Origin: Prorocentrum cordatum | Taxonomy: Eukaryota > Sar > Dinophyceae > Prorocentrales > Prorocentraceae | DNA: 64,000 nucleotides | NCBI GenBank assembly: GCA_963575745.1 | Contig: CAUYUJ010015505.1 | Span: 798,396 to 862,395 of the forward strand | Direction: 5' to 3' | In this document: in pieces, positions 52,001-61,000 of the stretch | How the letters are laid out: each line of letters starts with the position of its first letter | Numbering within the stretch: the first letter of the stretch is position 1 | Program-made: the position numbers and the translations under genes | Notes under the pieces: model-generated | Databases searched by the model: none | What the model saw: the letters and a program-made list of their open reading frames with translations, nothing else | What the model was told of the DNA's origin: nothing

Positions 52001-55000
52001 GGTGTTGGTGGTAATCTTTCGGCCACCCAGAAAGCCCGAGCACTACCACCACCACCGAGATCGGGGTCACCTGCCCTCGGTGACACACCGCCGATGTTGG
52101 TGCTGGTGTCCGCTGCGATGCCTGCGCAAGAGATGCCCCGAGCAAGAGGACCCCGTTGGGCGCGGCTCGCCGATCGCCGCACGCGATGCGACGGTGGCGG
52201 TCCGTGCGCCCTGCGTGAGAGAGCGGCCCCGGGCTCACGAGCGACCCCGGGTGCGCGACTTCCGGGGAGAGGGCCGCGGGGAGGCCGAACACCAGAGCCC
52301 CCGAGCCGTGCCCGCCTGCCACCCCTCCTCCTCCCCCTCCTCCTCCTCCTCCTCCTCCTCCTCCTCCTCCTCCATCCGCTCCTCCTCCTCCTCCTCCTCC
52401 TCCTCCTCCTCCTCCTCCACCACCCTCTCCTCCCTCCTCCTCCTCCTCCTCCTCCTCCTCCTCTCCTCCTCCTCCTCCTCCTCCTCCTCCTCCCCCTCCT
52501 CCTCCTCCTCCTCCTCCTCCTCCGCCTCCTCCTCCTCCTCCTCCTCCTCCTCCTCCTCCTCCTCCTCCTCCTCCTCCTCCTCCTCCTCCTCCCTCCTCCT
52601 CCTCCTCCTCCTCCTCCTCCTCTCCTCCTCCTCCTCCTCCTCCTCCTCCTCCTCCTCCTCCTCCTCCTCCTCCTCCTCCCCTCCTCCTCCTCCCTCCCCC
52701 TTTCTCCCCCCCCCCCCCCTCCCTCTGGGGACCCCCACTGTGCCCGCACCGAAGGTCCCTCCGGCGAAAGGCCACCCTCACGTGCAGCCGGCCCCTGGGC
52801 CCCCCCCGAAGGCCGCGCACCGGGATGCCCGCCCGGCACAGGGCCGCTCGGCTGCTGCGGGACATGGCTCTCGTGGGGCCTCTGGCAGCCCGCCGCGCGA
52901 GACCTGCCAGGGCTGCACCTGCGAAATCGGGCCCGGGCATGGGATTCCAACGGGCCCCGTCTGGTCTGCGACGCGCCAGCTCGACGATAAACTAGCGGCG
53001 CCCAGAGGGGGGAGGCTTCTCAGAAGGAGGCTGCTTCTTAGAAGGCGCCGGCCCTACATCTGCTGCAGACATGGCCCGCGCCTTCTCTGAAGCAGGGGTG
53101 CTTCTAAGCTTCTAAGAAGCCTTCCCCCCTTTCCCTGCCCCCCTCTGCGCGTGGCCGCAGAAGGCGCCAGGCACCCTGGTGGCAGCCTGATCCTTCCGGC
53201 GCGCGGCGCGCAGGAGCCGGGCATCGGGGGGCGAGGTTTGGGGGGGGCCCCACGCAGGAGTGCGAGGGACCTCCGCGGAGCCCCCCCACGGCCTCGCTGC
53301 ATGGCCGCGGGAGCGCAGGCGGCACGGACTTTCGGCTGGGATCCAGTCCTTGCAGCAGACGACCACCGGCGGAGAGCGAGGGGGGGAAGTGAGAAGGAGA
53401 AGGAGGCCTTCGCAGAAGGCGATTGACTTCTCAGAAGCCCTCGCGCCTTCCGAGTGGTTCTCCGAGTGTTCGGGGAAGGCTCAGAACAATTCTCAGGAGC
53501 CTGGGGAACCTCCGAGCCTCCTGAGCAGGCCCGCCCCCTCTGACCTCCCCCCTGGGCTGTCCTGCAAGATCAAGCCGGTAATCATTTGGCAAGTGTGGGT
53601 TCTGGGCGCCCGTGGCACGGCTTCTGCAAGTGACCTGCATCCGTGAACGAGTGCGAGCAGGAAGCAAGGAAACTGTCGACGACGACCGTGCTGCTCCCTC
53701 CCTGGCACCCTCCTCCCCGCACGGTTTCACGGTTTCACAATCAAGGTCTGCAACGAGCAAGCTCAAAACAGGGCGACAGGGGTGCGGGAACCAAGGGGAG
53801 AGCAAGACCTGTCACGGACTCCTCCTCGCCTCCTCGGCGCCTAGCCCTTGGCTCCCCTCCTCCCCTCCTCCCTTCCTCCCCCCTCCTCTTCCTCCACCTC
53901 ATCCTCCCTCCTCTTCCCTGAGCAGCGCTGGGGAGTTGGCTGTGCACCTCCCGCGGATTGCACTGCCAACGCAAACTGAAGCCGCTACTGGTGCAGTCCA
54001 CAGCACAACCGAGGGTACTCGGTCATGCCCGCGTGGCAACCTGCACTACGACTGCCAGAATGGGCGGGCCGCCTTGGCCACGTTGGGGTCGATGGTGCAG
54101 AACGGGTAGTTTGCAGACTCTGCCGCACCTCTGGGGGCAATGGAGGGGAGAATGACAAAGGGGACGCGCTCCCCGAAGCGCCCCAATTCTGGATTCCGAG
54201 AGAGAGAGAGAGAGAGAGAAAGAGAAGGAGAGAGAGAGAGAGAGAGCGAGGGGGCGAGAGAGAGAGAGAGAGAGATAGAGAAAGAGAGATAGAGAGAGAG
54301 CTACAGGGATGGGATGGGGAGGGTGAGAGAGAGTTGGGTAACACATTGGAGAGCCAGTGCAATTTTGAAGAAAAGAACATCCAAATGGGCCGAGCACAAG
54401 AGAACAATAAAGGGGGACGGGGAAATCAGAGGGAGAGAGGGAGAGTCATGCGCATGGGGGAACGCGCGAGCGACAGGCAGAGAGAGAGAGAGAGAGAACA
54501 GAACAGGCTGCGACGGCGACGATGGCGACCTTGATGTCGACAACGGTGATGACGGCGACGGTGACGACGACGCCGACGGTTTCGGCTTCCCTGTCGAGGG
54601 ACGAACATCGAAAACAACAACACTCCCCCGTCTCATCTGGACAAAGGAAGGACTGACTTGCTTTCGATCTGTGCCGTCTCTGCGGTGGTACAAGGTAGAC
54701 GTGTAGAACCGTCGACGACGACGGCGTTGCCGACGGCGGCAACGACAGCGACATCGGCCACAACGGCGAACGAGGTGACGGAGGCGGCGACGACGACAAC
54801 GACGATGACGCCGGCGTCGACGCCGACGGTTTCGGCTTCTCTGTCGAGGGACGAACATCGAAAACAACAATGCTCCCCTGTCGCATCTGGGCAAACGAAA
54901 TACTGATTTGCTTTCGATATGTGCCGTCTCGGCGGCAGTACAAGGTAGAAGTGTGGAACCGTCGACGACGACGGCGTTGCCGACGGCGGCAACGACAGCG

Positions 55001-58000
55001 ACATCGGCCACAACGGCGAACAAGGTAACGGAGGCGGCGACGACGACGACAACGACGATGACGCCGGCGACGACGAATGCGACGGCGGCAACGACGGCGG
55101 CCTCGTCGATGGCGGTGGCGACGACGGACACGACAGTACTGGCGACGACAACGACGACATTGACGACGGCGACCCAAAATAACCCCCGAAATATACCCGA
55201 ACGCAACCCGAATGAATCCCCAAAGTGAGCCCCAAAACTGCACGAACAAAATTCGAACTAATTCAAGCTGAAAGGACCAATCCGTGGCCCGAGCCGCTCA
55301 CCAACACCCTACGCAACCGTGGCCAGGCCGCTGGTGTATTATCCACCCCATTGCCGTGGGTATCAAGTGGACAGCCCTCAAGGCCCTGAACATCATCAGT
55401 TTTGCGCGTTGAGGATGTGAGAAGGACTTCTCCTGAATGGCCACGTGATCGCTGGGCCGACCAATCTGCCCACCTTCCGGGCCTTGGCCGCCAGACACGG
55501 CGAACGATCCTGTACTTGCCTGGGCCCAAACGCACAAGCTCAGGTTAAACCAGAAGGCAGCGACCAGGCAAAGCACACGAGCGCAGACGCCAGCCCAAAA
55601 AACTTTTTACCAGCGAATCGGAACCCACTGGCAGAGTGCAGGGGGACGACGCGACACGCCGACGAAAACGACGGACGACAGACGAACGACGAGCGCGCGG
55701 GGCGGGGAAGGGGATGGAAGAGAGGGGGAGGGGGGAGGGCAAAGGAGGCGCGCCGGCCCGCGCCCGGACCAGCTTGCCCGCACAAAAACAATCGCACATG
55801 GGCCCGCGCAGGGATGCCGGAATGAGTGCGATGAAGTTGTGCGGGCCAGCCCTGCCTTGTCTGCCTGTCTGTGCCTCTGTGGCTGCCTGTCTGCCTGTCT
55901 GTCTCTGTCCCTGCCTTCCTCCACCGCCTCCCTCCCTCCATGCCTCCCTCCGTTTGTCCTTTTGCTCCTCTCCCGCTCCGATCTCTCCATGCCTCCCTCC
56001 TGCCCCCCGCCCCCCCCCTCGCCCGCACACCCTCCCAGACATCCGACGTCGCGATTCTTCCACAGGGCGGCCCTCCCAAAAGTCTAGACCCCTTCCCCAG
56101 GAACGGCAAGGCACCTGCTTTGCACCCTGAGTCGTTTGTGCTACGGCCACCAATCCGTGCAAGGGCCCCCGGAGGCCGACAATCACTCACCAGAACCTCT
56201 CGTCGTGATGTCTTCGCGACGTGATGATGCCAGGGTGCACTCTCCGGCCTCTTCCTGCCCCCGCCCCCCCATGGCCGCGACCCCCCCCCTCTGCCCCGTG
56301 GTGCGAGCGCGCGCCGACGCCGCAGAGCGCGTTGAAGAGCGTGCTCTTGCCCACGTTGGGCAGCCCGACGATGCCCGTCTGCAATCCGCGCCGACCCACG
56401 AGCCTGGTTAGCCGCCGGGGTCGCCCTCCTCCCCGCTTCCGACCACCCCTCCCCAGCGCATCGCTTAGCCCGCTGAGTGTGACGGCGTCATGGCCTTAGT
56501 TGTTACATCAAGTGAAAGACCGTCTCGGCATGCCCACCGCCGCGGGAATTTTGAGTACGAGGCTCTGGCGCCGACCCAACACCACCTTGTCTCACCGAGA
56601 CACGGAGCAGAGGACAAATTAACCACCTTGATTGTCTGGCACCCTGCAGGCCGTTCCAGTTGAACAGAAAAACTGCGCATCGCTTAGCCGATCCGCCGAT
56701 CCGCAATCCCCACTGGCATGGCTTGGGGCCCAATGGCCGACCCTTCCCCTTCCCCTTCCCCTCCTCCTCCTCCTCCTCCTGAATAGGTGCGGATCTGTAT
56801 GCTTTACGCTGCTCCCTTCGGGTCTCGCGGGGCCTGCGTGCCCCCCCTGGGGGCGGGGGCGGGCGGGGCTGAGATGCCGTGGCCCAGAGGGAATGAGGAT
56901 CGTGACTACCTACCAGACCACCCCAACCCAACCCGAAGACCCGCATTTCGGGTTCGGGGGGGTACGGGCTTCATATGTGCTTTTTTGTCCATGTTCCCCG
57001 ACCCCCCCTCACTGGAAATGGAGGGCACATCGGGGCCTTCGGGCTGGGTTGGGGTGGTTGGTTGGTGGGCGGTGAGGCCGGTCGCGAGGACAGCCTCGCG
57101 TCGTGGAGCACTCGCGACGGGATCTGGCTCGGCAGCTCTCGGCCTCTGGAGGCCCCGACCGGGCCCCGGGGCCGCCAGGTAACAGTGGCACGGGGCGAGA
57201 GGCCAGTCGCTGAGGGGAGGGGCCCGGGCCCCACGCCGCGAGAACAGCACGACGTCGGATGGCCGAGTCCTTCTCCTGCTCCCGGGTCCCCCTGCTGTGG
57301 GGGGCCTGCCCACGCTGCCGCTGCTCCTGCTCCTCGGCGAGCGAAGAGCGGTACGATCGTAAGCGTTCCCACCGTCGGGGGCGCGTCTTCCGGGGCGGCT
57401 GGAGCGTTGTCACCTTGCCGCCGTGTAGGGCCTGTAGGGGCATATACTTTTCGGCCGTCTCGTTGCAGCCGTCTCCGATGGCAAAGCAGCTTGTCGCATA
57501 CCTCCCGTAGTACGCTGATCTCCTCCCCCCTTCGCCTTCTTAATTGTTCTTCTTATTACAGTCGGGGCGTTGACATAAGGAACCCTAAATAAGGAACGGG
57601 GCCCCTTTCTCCCATAAGTTGAACTTCGATTTCCCATGGAAAACCTCAGGAAAACAGAAGGCAAATTGCAGCCCAATCAAGGAACACCGAGCCCCTCCCC
57701 AACGAAAAGGGTTCCTTCTTCAGGGCCCCGACTGTATGTGTTGTGTCTTCTTCTTCCCGACGGCGCCGAAACACGAAGGCCGCAGCGGGGCACTGAAGTA
57801 AAAAGAAGAGGATGAGGAAGAGGAGGAGCATCAGAAGGAGGAGGAGGAGGAGGAGGAGGAGGAGGAGGAGGAGGATGGGGAGAGGGAGCGGGAAGCAAAC
57901 AACAACATGTTGTTCATATTACTCCTTCTCTTTCTGCTGCTCCCGCTCCCCCTCTCGCCCGAAGGGTGGAAGTGAGCCCTGGGACCCCCAACTGCCCAGC

Positions 58001-61000
58001 TGCGCACGGACGTCTACCAGGCGTGCGGACGGACGGGGCGTCCGAGCCGCCGAAGCCGGCGCCGCCGCCACTCCCTGCGCGCGACGAGCCGTCAGCGCGC
58101 AACGCGGTGCCCTCGAGAGCGCACCCTCCAAACGGAAGGGGCGGCAGCAGCTAAACGCATGGCCCGCACCTTCCAGCTCGCAGCGGTGCTCTCCCGCTAA
58201 GAAGACGGAACCACGACGGGGACAAAACAGGGGATATCTGAGGTCCGGCGGCTCTGGAAAATCCATCAGGCGCCGCGGCCGTTCCAAAGAGCTCCAGGCA
58301 GCTCTGAGAGATCGATCCGGGACGCTCTGGAACGACCTATCCTGGTCCTGGGCCGGCCCAATCCGCCCTCGCCCTCACGTGCAGAGCGGTGCCCCGCACC
58401 GAGCCTCTTTCCACCTGTGCCTGGTGGTGGCCCTCTGCGGCCACGGTGGCTGCCATCACCCGGTCCTGCACTCGTCGTAGCGCTGCGCCGCTGCCGCAGA
58501 GGACCCTCGCCGTGGCTGCGACAGGACGGCGCTGGGACGGGCCTGCCCAGAGCTGCTGATCGCGGCAGGGTCGAATGAAGAGCTGAGACGCCTGATTGGA
58601 GCCCCTGCAGGCGACATCGGTTGACCCAGACGCGCCGCCTGCACCACATGGTGAGTCACCTGGTTCTGAGCAACGCAACCCGCAATGACGAACCCCGACT
58701 CCGAAGCAAGTCACTGGGTACCTGCCACGAGGCCCCAAGAGACGCAGAGCAAGTGGCGCGAGACCTCCCCGAAGCTTCCCCGAAGCTGCCGGAAGGGCTG
58801 CGGGGTAAGCTCGTGCCGACCCCCAGGTATGAGCGAGAAGCCCTGCGCCGTGCGGCCTCGGCATATGCCAGCGTGCCCTGCCCCAGGTCAGGGGCCGTCC
58901 TCCAGGCCTCGTCCCTGCTTGCAGCGCTTCTCCGGCATATTCGGACTTTTGCGCCGCTGCACTGAGCCCAGTGTTCCAGGTGTGAGCACTGCGCCGCCGT
59001 CTGTCTACGTGCTTCTCGTTGGTTGGGGTTCGAATGTTCGTTTCGCCTGAGCCCCTAGCTACGTCGATTAACTTATCACGACAGGTAGCCATGATGAACT
59101 CATCAACTGGTCCTTGCCACGTCTGATGCCAATCATGAGCCGCAGCTGAACCGCGCGCAACAGATGCAGGGAAATCCTGCTACTGTCTCTTCATCTAAAC
59201 GATCTTCGGCCATTCGGGCGATATTCGCTGTGGGGCTTGTCAGTCTTCTTCTCCTCATCAAGGCCTTGACTGGTTCTGGGCGGAGCTTGTTTTTTCCCTA
59301 GCCCTCTCCATGTGATGCTGTTCGCCTGAATGTGCTTTGAGCCTGAGCCGCCAGCAACTTCGACTGAAGATCTTGATGGTTCCACTATGGATTGTAGATC
59401 CTCCCTGACAAGTTGACCTGCGACGCTTTTGAACCTATCTCAAAAATGAGCCATGGCCGTCACCACTCGTCGACTCAAGATCTGGGATTTTGTCATATCT
59501 AGCTTGGTTCTTCCTTGGCCCTCTGCCTCGCGGTACCATTGGGAGTTTCAAGGTTAAGAGTTCAAGCTGCTGCCGAGCTAATAATAGATCTTGAAATATT
59601 CAACGTCGAGCCTGGATTTCCCCCTCGCCCTCTGCGTTGCAACGCCACTGAACCGATCCACGCCTCCAAGTCAAGAAGTCAGCCAGCTCCGCTTCAAGAT
59701 CATCATTCGCTCATCGAGGTGAAGGTCTACTCTCGTTCCCTGCATTGCGGCGCAACTGAACACAATAACCTCTTGAGCTCGAGCCGTCACAATCTCCGTG
59801 TCCATTGGCTCTCCGCTTTGAGCACCCCATCCAAGTCCTCCCTCGCTCACCCCTCATCCAGACAAGGGGTCAACAAGGGGAGGGGGCTGGAAGGTGGCTC
59901 GGAAAGAGAAGGAATATAGTGCATGGGGTGATGGCGAGGACTAGGAGGATGAGAGGACATGGTAATGACGACGAATACTGGCGACGATGATGGGGTGAGG
60001 AACAAAAATAAGGAGGAGGAGAAGGAAGACGAACACATACACTACGAAGGGAGAGACGGTATGGGGGGAGAACAACGGAGGAGAACAGAGGAGCAGGGAC
60101 GGATGCTGAGGAGACTGAGGAGGAAGACGAAGAAGGGACATATAGAAGGATCGTGCAGGAGGAGGAGAGAGACGGGGGCGGGGATGGAGTAGACGGATGA
60201 TGAAGCGAGGGTAGACAGCCTGGCGAGGACGGCGAGGAAGAGGAATTGAGGAGCGAGGACGAGGAGGCGGAAGAAGGACGGGGGCGATGCTGGAGACGAT
60301 GATGATACTGAAGTTAGGATGCTGGGGCCGAACTGTCTTACACCGTCCATGGGTGCGTGGTTGAAGAGGGGTTCCGCGGCGCGGGATCTTGTCATGGTGT
60401 ATCTTGCGTGGTTGGCGTCGTCACACAGAGAGATAGAGTAAGAGAGAGAGGCAAACAACAATAACAAATATAACAACAACAACCGACATAAAGAAATAAT
60501 GAGAGACAAAGAGAGAGAGAGAGAGAGGGCGTGAGAGAGAGAGAGAGAGAGATAGAGAGGGAGTGAGAGAGAGAGAGAGAGAGAGGGAGGGGCCAGGAGG
60601 GCACGCGGGGGAACGGAGGGGGAGGGACGGGAGGAGAAGGGCGCCGTTTCAGAGTCGGCAAGCTCTTATACGCAAGCTCCCGCGTCCGTGAGGTGAGAAT
60701 CTCGGCCTACCCCTTGTCCGGCGGCGCGCCGCGGCGCCAGTTCCCCCAGGGGTCGGCAGGTTCGCACGGGAGCCCACGGGCACGCTCCTGCACCGCCGTT
60801 CGGCCCGTGCGGCGGCTGCTCTGCACCAGGCCGAACGCCAGCGACGCCAGCCGGGCGTCGGGGAAGCGCCGCGGCGCGAATTCTCGGAGGAGGATCGCGC
60901 GCAGGTCGGCGGGCAGGGCGCACACGATCTCCTCCGACTCCTCGCTCAGGTCCCACCGCTGCAGGAAGCCGTCGACCTTCGCGGCTGGGCAGGCGGGTGG

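Noticed and set aside
51802-53090. 340-380-codon frames over the CTC array
   Set aside because: Homopolymer-rich translations of (CTC)n. Flanking residues show no domain.
54301-55249. Long Val/Ala and Arg/Ser frames near exon 3
   Set aside because: Caused by CGACGA triplets and the 250-bp duplication.
58337-59092. 251-codon minus-strand frame in intron 1
   Set aside because: Composition-driven open frame. I could not match it to any family.
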